Source: Marinovum algicola (lineage in GTDB: Bacteria > Pseudomonadota > Alphaproteobacteria > Rhodobacterales > Rhodobacteraceae). Taken from it: a stretch of 64,000 nt of DNA. The stretch covers positions 79,649 through 143,648 of the forward strand of contig NZ_FNYY01000013.1 of assembly GCF_900109145.1 (NCBI RefSeq). The letters are read 5' to 3'. How positions within the stretch are numbered: position 1 is the stretch's first letter; every line of letters begins with the position of its first letter. Below the pieces are notes generated by a model. It was not told the DNA's origin, ran no database searches, and saw only the letters and a program-made list of their open reading frames with translations. Shown in pieces: positions 41,807 through 51,007 of the stretch. A program made the translations under genes and the position numbers.

Positions 41807-42936
41807 AATACGCCGACGAATTCCGCGACCCCGTTCTGGCCCGAAAGGTGCTGAACCGCATCGAACGAACCCTGGGTCGCATCCCGATGCCCGAAGGGCG
41901 TCCGCTGCACATCATGGAGGTCTGCGGCGGCCACACCCATTCGATCTTCCGCTACGGGCTGCAAAAGCTGGTGCCCGACAGCATCGAATTCGTGCACGGC
42001 CCCGGCTGTCCGGTCTGTGTCTTGCCGATGGGCCGGGTTGATGATTGCGTGACGCTGGCCGAGCAACCACAGGTCATCTTCACCACCTTCGGCGATGCGA
42101 TGCGAGTGCCGGGCTCCAAAGGGTCGCTGATCGAGGCCAAGGCGCGCGGCGCCGATGTGCGCATGGTCTATTCGCCGCTGGACGCGCTCGAGCTTGCCCG
42201 GCGCCATCCCGAGCGAGAGGTGGTGTTCTTTGCGCTGGGGTTCGAGACGACGATGCCGTCCACGGCGCTGACCCTGTTGCAGGCGGCGGAAGAAGGCGTG
42301 GAAAATTTCTCGATGATCTGCCAGCACATCACCATCATTCCGACGCTGAAGGCGCTTCTGTCCGACCCGCAGTGCCTGATCGACGGGTTCATCGGGCCGG
42401 GTCATGTCAGCATGGTGATCGGCAACCGGGGCTATGGGTTCATTCCCGACGACTATGGCAAACCATTTGTCGTTGCCGGTTTCGAGCCGCTCGACCTGCT
42501 GCAATCGCTGTGGATGGTGCTGGAGCAAATGGCCGAAGGCCGCGCCTCGGTCGAGAACCAGTACGCCCGCGTCGTGCCCGAAGATGGCAACACGGCCGCC
42601 CTGCGCGCAATGGCCGAAGTCTACGAGGACCGCGAAAGCTGCGACTGGCGCGGGCTTGGCGCGATCGACCGCTCGGGGGTCCGCATCCGTGCGGCATATG
42701 CCGATTTCGACGCCGAGCGGAAATTCGGGCTGGTCCCGGCGGATGTCGCCGATCCGGCGATCTGCCAATGCGGCGAGGTGGTGCGCGGCCAGTTGAAACC
42801 GCATATGTGCCGCGCCTTCGGCAAGGAATGCACTCCGGCCACGCCGCTCGGGGCGCTGATGGTCAGTTCCGAAGGCGCCTGCGCGGCCTATCACCAATAT
42901 GGCGCCACGGATCTGGTCGGCACGCGCGATGGATGA
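41803..42936 (+). CDS. hypD: Hydrogenase formation protein HypD
   Basis: 377 residues. It assembles the Fe(CN)2CO unit with HypC and HypE. Conserved blocks: MEVCGGHTHSIFRYGL near residue 32 (Cys-Gly-Gly-His-Thr-His), HGPGCPVCVLP near residue 63, and a C-terminal Cys set (ICQCGEVVRG and the CRAFGKECTP region) that holds the [4Fe-4S] cluster and redox thiols. Full length. Coupled by 4 bp to hypC and by 8 bp to hypE. Confidence 0.96.
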   Translation: MKYADEFRDPVLARKVLNRIERTLGRIPMPEGRPLHIMEVCGGHTHSIFRYGLQKLVPDSIEFVHGPGCPVCVLPMGRVDDCVTLAEQPQVIFTTFGDAMRVPGSKGSLIEAKARGADVRMVYSPLDALELARRHPEREVVFFALGFETTMPSTALTLLQAAEEGVENFSMICQHITIIPTLKALLSDPQCLIDGFIGPGHVSMVIGNRGYGFIPDDYGKPFVVAGFEPLDLLQSLWMVLEQMAEGRASVENQYARVVPEDGNTAALRAMAEVYEDRESCDWRGLGAIDRSGVRIRAAYADFDAERKFGLVPADVADPAICQCGEVVRGQLKPHMCRAFGKECTPATPLGALMVSSEGACAAYHQYGATDLVGTRDG

Positions 42937-43975
42937 CGGTGGCGGCGCCCGACGGTTGCGCGGCGACGCGGTGACGCTGGCCCATGGTGCCGGCGGGCGC
43001 GCCATGCGCGACCTGATCGACGAGATTTTCCTGAAAGCCTTCGGCGAGACACGGGTGAGCGGGCTGGAAGATCAGGCGCGGCTGGCGCTGGACGCCTTCG
43101 GCGGCGGGACGCTGGCCTTCACCACCGACAGTTTCGTGATCGATCCGATCTTTTTTCCCGGCGGCGACATCGGCAAGCTGGCGGTCTGCGGCACGGTCAA
43201 CGATCTGGTGGTCGGCGGAGCCAAACCGGTTGCGCTGACTTGCTCGGTCATTATCGAAGAGGGGTTGGCCTTTGCCGATCTGCACCGGATCGCCGAGAGC
43301 ATGGCCACCGCCGCCGCCGAGGCCGGGTGCCGGATCGTGACCGGTGACACCAAGGTCGTCCCGCGTGGCGCGGCGGATCGGATCTTCGTCAATACCGCCG
43401 GCATCGGCGCCATTCCGGCAGACCGGTCGCTGGCGGCGCGGCATATTCGCCCGGGCGACGCGCTGATCGTCAACACCACGCTAGGCGAGCACGGTGCGGC
43501 GGTCATGGCGGCGCGCGGCGATCTCGGGCTGACCAGCGCGTTGCAAAGCGATTGCCGCCCGCTGGGCGAGCTGGTCGAGGCGCTGCTCGAGGCCGCGCCG
43601 GACACCCGCGCGATCCGTGACGCCACCCGCGGCGGCGTCGCCACGGTCCTGAACGAATTCGCGGCCGCTTCGGGCACTTGCTGCCGGATCGCAGAAGACA
43701 AGCTGCCGCTGCGCGAGGAGGTGCGGGGCATATCGGAGATCCTGGGTCTAGACCCGCTCTACATCGCCTGCGAGGGGCTTTTCGTCGCCGCTGTCCCCCA
43801 GGCGCAAACAGAGGCCGCGCTCGCAGCCTTGCGCAAGCGATCGGGAGGCGAGGCCGCCTGTCAGATCGGCGAAGTGGTTGCGACGCCGCAGGGCCGTGCG
43901 GTGATGACTTCGTTCTTTGGCGGAGACCGGCTGGTGGACATGCTGGAGGGCGAGCAACTTCCGCGGATATGCTGA
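42929..43975 (+). CDS. hypE: Carbamoyl dehydratase HypE
   Basis: 348 residues from ATG 42929, which overlaps the hypD stop by 8 bp. PurM/ThiL-like ATP-dependent enzyme that dehydrates the thiocarboxamide made by HypF into a thiocyanate. VTLAHGAGGRAM near residue 13 and TDSFVIDPIFFPGGDIGKL near residue 73 are signatures. The C-terminus is PRIC, with the terminal Cys that carries the ligand. It ends the hydrogenase operon; the window holds no hypA or hypB. Confidence 0.96.
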   Translation: MDDGGGARRLRGDAVTLAHGAGGRAMRDLIDEIFLKAFGETRVSGLEDQARLALDAFGGGTLAFTTDSFVIDPIFFPGGDIGKLAVCGTVNDLVVGGAKPVALTCSVIIEEGLAFADLHRIAESMATAAAEAGCRIVTGDTKVVPRGAADRIFVNTAGIGAIPADRSLAARHIRPGDALIVNTTLGEHGAAVMAARGDLGLTSALQSDCRPLGELVEALLEAAPDTRAIRDATRGGVATVLNEFAAASGTCCRIAEDKLPLREEVRGISEILGLDPLYIACEGLFVAAVPQAQTEAALAALRKRSGGEAACQIGEVVATPQGRAVMTSFFGGDRLVDMLEGEQLPRIC

Positions 43976-44012
43976 GCAGGTGGCGGCCGTCCCCACGGCT
44001 CCTGGTTATCAA

Positions 44013-44036
44013 GCACAGGGCGCCGCGGCCCGGTGC
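44013..44036 (+). terminator. Hairpin downstream of hypE
   Basis: GCAC-A-GGGC, loop GCCGCG, then GCCC-G-GTGC: an 8-bp stem with one mismatch, 38 bases after the hypE stop. No T run. It could end the hydrogenase transcript or the converging araC-type transcript. Confidence 0.35.
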
Positions 44037-44119
44037 ACGTCCGCATGTGGAGTAGCTTTGGCCATTTCAGTAAATGAATTCAGGTCTTTGAACCGTAGTG
44101 CCTTGCCGCTCCGGATGGA

Positions 44120-45019
44120 CTAACCGCGGAAACGACCGGGTGTTTGACCGTATTTCCGTTTGAACTCGCGGTTGAAATGGCTGCGGCTGCGAAAGCCCGT
44201 TGCACGGGCGATTTCACCGACGGAGCCGGGCCCGCCCGAGAGCATCTGTGCGGCGCGGGTAAGCCGCAAATCGTAGATGAACCGCATCGGCGACATGCCG
44301 AAGGCTTCCTTGAACTGCTCGAACAGCAGCGTCCGGCTCATGCCTGCGTTTGCCGTGAGCATGTCGATGGTTATGGCGTCGGATGGATGCGTCACGATCA
44401 GTTCAAGCGCCCGCGCAAGACGCCGGTCTGCCGCATCGAGCAGATTGACCAGAACCGAACCTCCCAAGTCCGGGTGAATGTCGAGGGCACGGATCAGCAG
44501 GCCTTTCAGCAGTGTCTCGAGAAAGGCGACCGACACCTCTCTGCCGTCGCGCAACTCGAAAAAGAGGGTCAGAAGGCCGTGGCTGGACGGGATGAGTTCG
44601 GGAACCTCCTCAATAACGGGTTCGTCCAGCCAGGTCAGGAAATCCGCGATCTCGTCGTTGGCCAGGATGATTTCGCCGCAGGCCACGACCAGCGGGTCTT
44701 CGTCGCCGTCTCCGGCGCGGTAGAGCTTGAGGCTCTCGTCATTGTCCGGGAAGGCGCGTTCGGCGTCGCATTCCGAAACGATTTCCGGGCCGGCTTCGAA
44801 GCCGTACTCCGTGTCGGCCGGAAGAAGCACCAGCGCGCCGGGCCGCATCGGCAAACCAACGCCGGAGGAAAGCCGCATGCGGCCCCGGCCGGACAAGCAC
44901 ATATGCAGCGACGCGGCCTCGCTTGCCTCGAAACGAAGCCGCCAGCCGGAATGCGCTTCGCAAAAGCCGTAGGTCTCGACCTCGACGCGCAATCGACGAA
45001 AGAGATTTTCGCGGTCCAT
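44120..45019 (-). CDS. AraC-family regulator, RclR-like with cupin domain
   Basis: 299 residues. N-terminal cupin sensing domain (about 1-180; RPGALVLLPADTEYGF near residue 59) and a C-terminal double helix-turn-helix (MLTANAGMSRTLLFEQFKEA, then GEIARATGFRSRSHFNREFK). C20 and C84 lie close to the two redox cysteines described for E. coli RclR (C21, C89). The downstream genes on the other strand include an RclC-like (DUF417) protein, so sensing of reactive chlorine or related oxidants is inferred. Divergent from the spondin-domain gene. Confidence 0.82.
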   Translation of the reverse strand: MDRENLFRRLRVEVETYGFCEAHSGWRLRFEASEAASLHMCLSGRGRMRLSSGVGLPMRPGALVLLPADTEYGFEAGPEIVSECDAERAFPDNDESLKLYRAGDGDEDPLVVACGEIILANDEIADFLTWLDEPVIEEVPELIPSSHGLLTLFFELRDGREVSVAFLETLLKGLLIRALDIHPDLGGSVLVNLLDAADRRLARALELIVTHPSDAITIDMLTANAGMSRTLLFEQFKEAFGMSPMRFIYDLRLTRAAQMLSGGPGSVGEIARATGFRSRSHFNREFKRKYGQTPGRFRG

Positions 45020-45150
45020 TCCGGCCTCCCGTCAGTTCTGCACTCTCGGGCACGCCACCCGGACTCCCAGGCACATTGCACAGGCAACCATCGGCGCGCG
45101 CAACAGTTATTTTCAGGCGCATTGCTCGCAAACCTATTGGGAGAAAAACC

Positions 45151-45858
45151 ATGAAGACCGCACATTCAATCCTCGTTGCCTGCTCGATTTCAGCGTTGGC
45201 GGCGTCTTCTGCACTGGCACAGATGTCGAACGAGGCAGGAGAGAACAGCTATGAGGTCACGATCACCAACCTGACCGAGGGTCAGCCGTTCTCGCCCGGC
45301 GTGATCGTGACCCACAGTCCGGACGTCCATCTGTTCGAGGCCGGTGCCGAACCATCGCAGGGCGTCATCGAGATTGCCGAGAACGGCATGCCGGAGACGG
45401 CATCGGAAATGCTTCAGGGCATGATGGACTCGGGCATCACCGACGTCGTGGCGATCGACGCGCCGATCATGCGCATGGGCGCCGACGCGCCGAACGAGGC
45501 GAGTTTTTCGATCAGCGCCAACGAGGGTGACGTCCTGTCGATCGTGACCATGCTCATCTGTACCAACGACGGCTTCGTCGGCGTGGATTCCATGCCGCTG
45601 TCCGGTGAGATGACCGAGATGGAAGCGACGGCCTATGACGCCGGTTCGGAGGTCAACAACGAGCTGACCAATTCGATTGTCGATCCCTGCGGCGCGGCGG
45701 GTCCGGTGATGTTCGAGGAGGACGGAAACATCAACGACATCGCCGATGACGGCAACGTGATCGCGGAACACGCCGGTATTCAGGGCGTTGGGGATCTGAC
45801 CGATGCCCATGGCTGGTCCGGCCCGGTTGCACGCATTTCCATCGCGCCCGGAAGCTGA
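45151..45858 (+). CDS. Exported spondin-domain protein
   Basis: 235 residues from ATG 45151 with GGGAG upstream. A signal peptide (to about residue 23, ALAQ) precedes a single spondin_N-type domain: YEVTITNLTEGQPFSPGVIV, VHLFEAGAEPS, then FSISANEGDVLSIVTMLICT, and a C-terminal HGWSGPVARI. Bacterial spondin-domain proteins are secreted, mostly of unknown role and often near oxidative-stress genes. Divergent from the RclR-like gene, so probably its target. Confidence 0.85.
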   Translation: MKTAHSILVACSISALAASSALAQMSNEAGENSYEVTITNLTEGQPFSPGVIVTHSPDVHLFEAGAEPSQGVIEIAENGMPETASEMLQGMMDSGITDVVAIDAPIMRMGADAPNEASFSISANEGDVLSIVTMLICTNDGFVGVDSMPLSGEMTEMEATAYDAGSEVNNELTNSIVDPCGAAGPVMFEEDGNINDIADDGNVIAEHAGIQGVGDLTDAHGWSGPVARISIAPGS

Positions 45859-45870
45859 CTGAAACAGGCG

Positions 45871-45895
45871 TGCCCGGCCCCGAAGCGGCCGGGCA
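45871..45895 (+). terminator. Terminator-like hairpin after spondin gene
   Basis: Perfect 9-bp stem TGCCCGGCC/GGCCGGGCA with a 7-base loop, 12 bases after the stop; no T run. Confidence 0.5.
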
Positions 45896-45923
45896 GTTCC
45901 ACCATTGAACAAGGAGTGAACAG

Positions 45924-46403
45924 ATGGCCGAAGAAACTGAAGCGCAAACTGGTGTCAACTGGAAGGCGGTCATCCTGGCGGGCCTGATCGCCGGCCTTGT
46001 CTTTATCGTCATGGAAATGGTCCTCGTCGCCGTGGTGGGCGGTGGCAGTCCGCTTGGCCCGCCCACGATGATCGGCGCCATCGTTCTGGGTCCGGAGGTT
46101 CTTCCGGAACAGGGCACACCGCCTCCGTTCGATATGGGTGTGTTCCTGACCGGTCAGATCGTTCACTTTGTTCTTTCCGTGGTTCTGGCGGTCATCTTCG
46201 TGCTGATCGCGCGCCGCATGGCGCTTGGAACCGGTGCACTGGTTGGTTTGGGCGTCGTGTTCGGCCTTCTGGTCTATTTCGTCAACTTCTACGGAATGAC
46301 CGCCGTGTTCCCCTGGTTCGCGATGGCGCGGAACTTCATCACCATTGCCAGCCACCTCGTCTTTGGCGCCGTGCTGGCCTGGGCCTATGCAGCGTTCCGG
46401 TAA
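45924..46403 (+). CDS. Hypothetical multi-span membrane protein
   Basis: 159 residues with four or five membrane spans (about 17-37, 75-95, 100-118, 120-138 and 140-158) and a Pro/Gly-rich loop GGGSPLGPPTM. AAGGAGTG precedes the ATG. I do not recognise a family. It sits between the spondin-domain and DUF417 genes and is probably controlled with them. Confidence 0.75.
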   Translation: MAEETEAQTGVNWKAVILAGLIAGLVFIVMEMVLVAVVGGGSPLGPPTMIGAIVLGPEVLPEQGTPPPFDMGVFLTGQIVHFVLSVVLAVIFVLIARRMALGTGALVGLGVVFGLLVYFVNFYGMTAVFPWFAMARNFITIASHLVFGAVLAWAYAAFR

Positions 46404-46484
46404 GCGGAACTCCTCGGAACGCGCGGGCGATACCGAGGCGCAAGAGATCCGCATCGGGCAAGGTACTTGGAAGGAAGCGATACA

Positions 46485-46988
46485 ATGACAGATCAATCCA
46501 CGACCTATCCGGCGCGCGATGACTTCGGCGCTCAGGTGAGCAGGGCCGGGATCGTCGGCATCTTCGCCGCCCTCGTTCTGATCTACTTCTGGTTCGGCGG
46601 AATGAAGTTCACGCAATACGAGGCCAAGGGCCTGGAGAGTTTCGTGGGGCCCAGTTTCGTCATCGGCTGGATGTATGACGTGTTCTCGCTCCGCGGATTC
46701 TCGATCTTTCTGGGCATCCTCGAAATCGCCATCGGCCTGCTGATTGCCGGTCGGCTCGTCTCGCCGAAGTTGTCTGTCGCCGGCGGCCTGCTGTCCTGCG
46801 GGCTGTTTCTGACGACGATCAGCTTCATGTTGACGACCGAAGGCGTCTTCGCCCCGGAAGAACTGACATTCCCTGCCATCAGCGTGATGCCCGGACAATT
46901 TCTGCTGAAGGATTTCGGCCTGTTGGCGGCGTCGGTCCTGGTGGTGGGCGAATCGCTGTCCGCGATCGCCCGGCAACGAGGGGCGTGA
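46485..46988 (+). CDS. DUF417/YkgB (RclC-like) membrane protein
   Basis: 167 residues from ATG 46485, with GGAAG upstream. Four spans and the family blocks YFWFGGMKFTQYEAKGLE, WMYDVFSLRG, ISFMLTTEGV and PGQFLLKDFGLLAAS. In E. coli the homologue RclC belongs to the reactive chlorine resistance operon controlled by RclR; the similar regulator here at 44120 supports the same kind of stress role. Molecular activity unknown. Confidence 0.88.
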   Translation: MTDQSTTYPARDDFGAQVSRAGIVGIFAALVLIYFWFGGMKFTQYEAKGLESFVGPSFVIGWMYDVFSLRGFSIFLGILEIAIGLLIAGRLVSPKLSVAGGLLSCGLFLTTISFMLTTEGVFAPEELTFPAISVMPGQFLLKDFGLLAASVLVVGESLSAIARQRGA

Positions 46989-47025
46989 CGACATCGGACA
47001 CCGCGGGGCCCCGGCTGTGAACCAC

Positions 47026-48030
47026 CTAGGCGCCATGCTCCGCCTGCGCGGCGGTGACCGCGATCATATGCAGGATGTCTTCGGACGAGCAGCCGCGCGA
47101 CAGGTCGTTTGCCGGTTTGGCAAGACCTTGCAGCACAGGGCCGATGGCCACCGCCCCACCGACTCGCTGCGCGATCTTGTAGGCGATGTTGCCACTTTCC
47201 AGGTTGGGAAAGATAAAGACATTGGCATTGCCGCCCAAGGCTGAATCCCGCGCCTTGGATGCCGCCACGTCGGGGATGAAGGCGGCATCGAATTGCAACT
47301 CGCCGTCGATCAGCAACGCGGGGTCGGCGGCCCTGGCAATCTCGGTGGCGGTCACCACCTTTGAGACCGACGTGTGGGTCGCGCTTCCCTTGGTCGAGAA
47401 GGACAACATCGCGACGCGCGGCAAGTCGCCTGTCAGCGCGGCAAAGGACTGTGCCGAGGTGAGCGCGATCTGCGCCATTTCCTCGGCATTCGGGTCGACG
47501 ACAAGGCCGCTGTCGGCGAAGACAAGGGCGCCTTTCTTGATGTGGTGGCTCTGGCAGAACAGCATGAGAAAGAAGCTCGACACCAGGCTGGCGCCCGGCG
47601 CCGGACCGATCACCTGGATGGCGGTGCGCACGATTTCGGCGGTTGTCGCCACCGCTCCGCCCACCGTGCCATCGGCATGGCCGGCGTGGACGAGAAGCGC
47701 GGCGAAGACATGCGGCGAACGCGCGGCCGCCAGCGCCTGATCCGGTGTCACGCCCTTGTGCCTGCGCCGCTGGTAAAAGGCCTCGGCCAGTTCGCCGATC
47801 AGAGGCGAGTTGGCGGGATCGTGGATTTCGACACCCGCGTCCGGCGCGACACCAAGCGCGGCGAAGCGGGCGCGAATTTCCTCCGCCGGCCCGATCAGCG
47901 CCACCCGGGCGATGCCCTGCTTGCGGGCATCGACGGTCGCCTGCACCGCACGCGGATCGCCGCCCTCGCTCAGCACGATCTTTTTCTGTGATCGGGCGGC
48001 GTTTTTCAAAAGCATTTCTAGCGGTTTCAT
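47026..48030 (-). CDS. pta: Phosphate acetyltransferase
   Basis: 334 residues of the PTA_PTB family, without the long N-terminal DRTGG part of E. coli Pta. Signatures: IVLSEGGDPRAVQA near residue 18, HIKKGALVFADSGLVVDPNA near residue 170, VAMLSFSTKGSA near residue 206. It turns acetyl phosphate from Xsc into acetyl-CoA, the standard last step of sulfoacetaldehyde breakdown. 11 bp after the YeiH-type gene. Confidence 0.94.
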   Translation of the reverse strand: MKPLEMLLKNAARSQKKIVLSEGGDPRAVQATVDARKQGIARVALIGPAEEIRARFAALGVAPDAGVEIHDPANSPLIGELAEAFYQRRRHKGVTPDQALAAARSPHVFAALLVHAGHADGTVGGAVATTAEIVRTAIQVIGPAPGASLVSSFFLMLFCQSHHIKKGALVFADSGLVVDPNAEEMAQIALTSAQSFAALTGDLPRVAMLSFSTKGSATHTSVSKVVTATEIARAADPALLIDGELQFDAAFIPDVAASKARDSALGGNANVFIFPNLESGNIAYKIAQRVGGAVAIGPVLQGLAKPANDLSRGCSSEDILHMIAVTAAQAEHGA

Positions 48031-48041
48031 CTCTGCTCCAA

Positions 48042-49082
48042 TCAGTGGCCCAGGACGGCGACGCCCAGAAGGACAAAGCCGGCGATAAAGACGGTTTCGG
48101 CGACGATCAGCGCGATCGCCTGACCGCCGACATCGAGGATGCGCCTGAGCGAGGTCTTCATGCCGACGGCGGCAATCGAGATCAGCAGCGCCCAGCGGCT
48201 GAGCGAGGACAGGAAGGAGACCACCGCATCGGGGATCAGACCGAAGGAGTTGAACGCCGCGAAGACCAGGAAGCCGATGACAAAAACCGGCAGGACCGGC
48301 GGGCGCTTGCCGTCCATCTCGCTGGCGAAATTGCGGCGCACCAGCACCGAGATCACCAGCACGACCGGCGCCAGCATCGCCACGCGGATCAGCTTGACCA
48401 GTGTCGCCACCTCGCCCGCCTCATCCGAGACCGAGAAGCCGGCGCCGACCACCTGGGCAACATCGTGGATGGTGCCGCCGAGGAAGACGCCCGAGACCTC
48501 GTCGTTGAAGGCAAAGGTGTCGGTCAGGATCGGATAGGCGATCATCGCCACCGTCGACAGCACGGTGACCGAGAGCACGGTAAAGATCAGGTTGCGTTCG
48601 GAATGTTCGTTCTTGGGCAGCACGGCCGAGATCGCCATGGCGGCCGAAGCGCCGCAGATCGCCACAGAGCCGCCGGTCAGAAGGCCGAAGCGCCAGCCGC
48701 GGCCCAGAAGCCGCGCGGCGGCAAGACCGAAGAGAAGGGTCAGGATCACCGCGGCGATCACCACGAAGATGAGTTGCGGCCCGAGCCCCACGATCAGTTC
48801 GACCGAAATCCGCGCCCCCAGAAGCGCCACGCCGAACCGCAACACGGTGCGGGCGGTGAAATCGATCCCCGGCTTGCAGGCGCCTTCCTCGGAGAGGAAA
48901 TGGAATGCGATGCCCAGCAGCAGCGCCATCAGCATCGCCGGCGCGCCGTAATGGTCCGACAGGAATTGCGCCGCCACCGCGACCACCGCGGCGACCAGGA
49001 ACCCCTGACCATTGGAGGTTACGAGATCGCCGAGACCGGCCATCGTCCGTTTGGATGCGCTTGTCGCCTGCATCGTCATCAC
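48042..49082 (-). CDS. YeiH-family (UPF0324) putative sulfite/sulfate exporter
   Basis: 346 residues, about ten spans. LRFGVALLGARISVELIVGL near residue 90 and GGSVAICGASAAMAISAVL near residue 137 mark the family, and GGTIHDVAQVVGAGF near residue 210 is its signature loop. Members of this family are found beside xsc and pta, where export of sulfite or sulfate is assumed. Start at 49082 has a weak ribosome site; the ATG 12 codons in could also serve. Confidence 0.88.
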   Translation of the reverse strand: MMTMQATSASKRTMAGLGDLVTSNGQGFLVAAVVAVAAQFLSDHYGAPAMLMALLLGIAFHFLSEEGACKPGIDFTARTVLRFGVALLGARISVELIVGLGPQLIFVVIAAVILTLLFGLAAARLLGRGWRFGLLTGGSVAICGASAAMAISAVLPKNEHSERNLIFTVLSVTVLSTVAMIAYPILTDTFAFNDEVSGVFLGGTIHDVAQVVGAGFSVSDEAGEVATLVKLIRVAMLAPVVLVISVLVRRNFASEMDGKRPPVLPVFVIGFLVFAAFNSFGLIPDAVVSFLSSLSRWALLISIAAVGMKTSLRRILDVGGQAIALIVAETVFIAGFVLLGVAVLGH

Positions 49083-49133
49083 CCTTTTTTGAGAAAGCGC
49101 CCACCTCGGCGGGAGGAAATGCCCCGGCGGGCG

Positions 49134-49171
49134 CCGGACACCGGGGCCGCAAATGCCGCCCCGGTGTCCGG
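49134..49171 (-). terminator. Hairpin after xsc
   Basis: A perfect 14-bp stem (arms 49134-49147 and 49158-49171, CCGGACACCGGGGC and its complement) with a 10-base loop, 5 bp beyond the xsc stop. A short T stretch follows only at a distance, so it may reduce rather than abolish read-through into the exporter and pta genes. Confidence 0.6.
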
Positions 49172-49176
49172 TTGCC

Positions 49177-50958
49177 TTAGCTGGCCATCGGCTGCGGACG
49201 CATGTCGTCGCGGCTGATCCCGGCCACCGACACGGGTTTCTTCATCGCGTCGCGGCGGAAGGGCTCGCCCAGCTCCTGGTTCAGCAGCACTTCGATGAAG
49301 GTGGTCTTGCCTTCCTTCATCTGCGCCCGGACGGCGGTGTTCAGCGCGTCGGTCAGTTCGTCCATCGACGAAACCTGGACCCCCTCGACACCGCAGGCCT
49401 TGGCGATACCGGCATAGTTCACGTCCAGCGCCAGCTCGGTGCCGACGAAATTGTCGTCGAACCAGAGCGTGGTGTTGCGCTTTTCCGCGCCCCATTGGTA
49501 GTTGCGGAAGATGACCATGGTGACCGGCGGCCAGTCGTCGCGGCTGACCGAGACCATCTCGTTCATCGAGATGCCGAAGGCGCCGTCACCGGCAAAGCCC
49601 ACCACCGGCACGTCCGGGCGGCCGATCTTGGCGCCGACAATCGCCGGGAAGCCGTAGCCGCACGGGCCGAAGAGCCCGGGGGCGAGGTATTTGCGCCCTT
49701 CCTCGAAAGTCGGATAGGCATTGCCGATGGCGCAGTTGTTGCCGATGTCGGACGAGATGATCGCCTCTTTCGGCAGCGCCTGCTGGATCGCGCGCCAGGC
49801 CATGCGGGGCGACATCTTTTCCGGCTCGCGGCTGCGCGCACGCTCGTTCCAGGTGGTGCCGGGATCGTCGTCCTCGTGGTCCATCGAGGTCAGTTCCTGG
49901 GCCCACCGCGACTTGGTTTCCGAGATCAGCGTCTTGCGCGCGCTACGGCCGGCGTCGCCGGCGTCATCCGAAAGCTGCGCCAGGATGCCCTTTGCCACCT
50001 TCTTCGCATCACCGACGATGCCGACGGTCACCGGCTTGGTCAGGCCGATCCGGTCGGGGTTGATGTCGACCTGGATGATCTTGGCGTCCTTGGGCCAATA
50101 GTCGATGCCATAGCCCGGCAAGGTCGAGAACGGGTTGAGCCGGGTGCCGAGCGCCAGCACCACGTCAGCCTTGGAAATCAGCTCCATCGCGGCTTTCGAG
50201 CCGTTGTAGCCCAGCGGGCCGACCGACAGCGGGTGGGAGCCGGGGAAGGCGTCATTGTGTTGGTAGCCGCAGCAGACCGGCGCCTCCAACCGTTCGGCCA
50301 GCGCCTTCGAATCCTCGATGGCCCCGCCGATCACCACGCCGGCGCCGTTCAGGATGACCGGGAATTTCGCGGATGACAGCAGCTCCGCGGCCCGGGCCAC
50401 GGCCTCTTCGCCTCCCGAGGGGCGTTCAAACTCGACGATCGCCGGCAGCTCGATGTCGATTACCTGCGTCCAGTAATCGCGGGGGATGTTGATCTGTGCC
50501 GGCGCGCTGGCGCGTTTGGCTTGCAGGATCACGCGGTTCAGCACCTCGGCCATCCGGCTCGGGTCGCGCACCTCTTCCTGATAGGCCACCATGTCCTCCA
50601 GAAGCGCCATCTGCTCGACTTCCTGGAAACCGCCCTGACCGATGGTCTTGTTCGCCGCCTGCGGCGTCACGATCAGCAGCGGCGTGTGGTTCCAGTAGGC
50701 GGTCTTGATCGGGGTCACCAGGCTGGTGATCCCGGGGCCGTTCTGTGCCACCATCATCGACATCTTGCCGGTGGCGCGGGTGTAGCCGTCAGCAATCATC
50801 CCCGCGTTGCATTCATGGGCACAATCGAAAAACTGGATTCCGGCCGCCGGGAACAGATCGGAAATCGGCATCATGGCCGAGCCGATGATCCCGAAGGCAT
50901 TTTCGATCCCGTGCATTTGCAGCACTTTCACGAAGGCTTCTTCTGTCGTCATTTTCAT
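49177..50958 (-). CDS. xsc: Sulfoacetaldehyde acetyltransferase
   Basis: 593 residues, thiamine-diphosphate enzyme that cleaves sulfoacetaldehyde with phosphate to acetyl phosphate and sulfite. N-terminal pyrimidine-binding part GIENAFGIIGSAMMPISD contains the active-site region; C-terminal ThDP site is FAGDGAFGISMNEMVS followed by the Xsc-typical NYQWGAEKRNTTLW. Length matches Xsc. Preceded by a good ribosome site (AGGAGAAAC) and by a GMC dehydrogenase gene 49 bp upstream. Confidence 0.95.
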   Translation of the reverse strand: MKMTTEEAFVKVLQMHGIENAFGIIGSAMMPISDLFPAAGIQFFDCAHECNAGMIADGYTRATGKMSMMVAQNGPGITSLVTPIKTAYWNHTPLLIVTPQAANKTIGQGGFQEVEQMALLEDMVAYQEEVRDPSRMAEVLNRVILQAKRASAPAQINIPRDYWTQVIDIELPAIVEFERPSGGEEAVARAAELLSSAKFPVILNGAGVVIGGAIEDSKALAERLEAPVCCGYQHNDAFPGSHPLSVGPLGYNGSKAAMELISKADVVLALGTRLNPFSTLPGYGIDYWPKDAKIIQVDINPDRIGLTKPVTVGIVGDAKKVAKGILAQLSDDAGDAGRSARKTLISETKSRWAQELTSMDHEDDDPGTTWNERARSREPEKMSPRMAWRAIQQALPKEAIISSDIGNNCAIGNAYPTFEEGRKYLAPGLFGPCGYGFPAIVGAKIGRPDVPVVGFAGDGAFGISMNEMVSVSRDDWPPVTMVIFRNYQWGAEKRNTTLWFDDNFVGTELALDVNYAGIAKACGVEGVQVSSMDELTDALNTAVRAQMKEGKTTFIEVLLNQELGEPFRRDAMKKPVSVAGISRDDMRPQPMAS

Positions 50959-51007
50959 GGCGTTTCTCCTGGGTGAATTGGTGAGGGGTTGAAAGTGTAA
51001 GGGCGGG

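Noticed and set aside
47643..49217. Plus-strand open frame of 524 codons
   Set aside because: Antisense to pta and the YeiH-type gene, both with recognised signatures.
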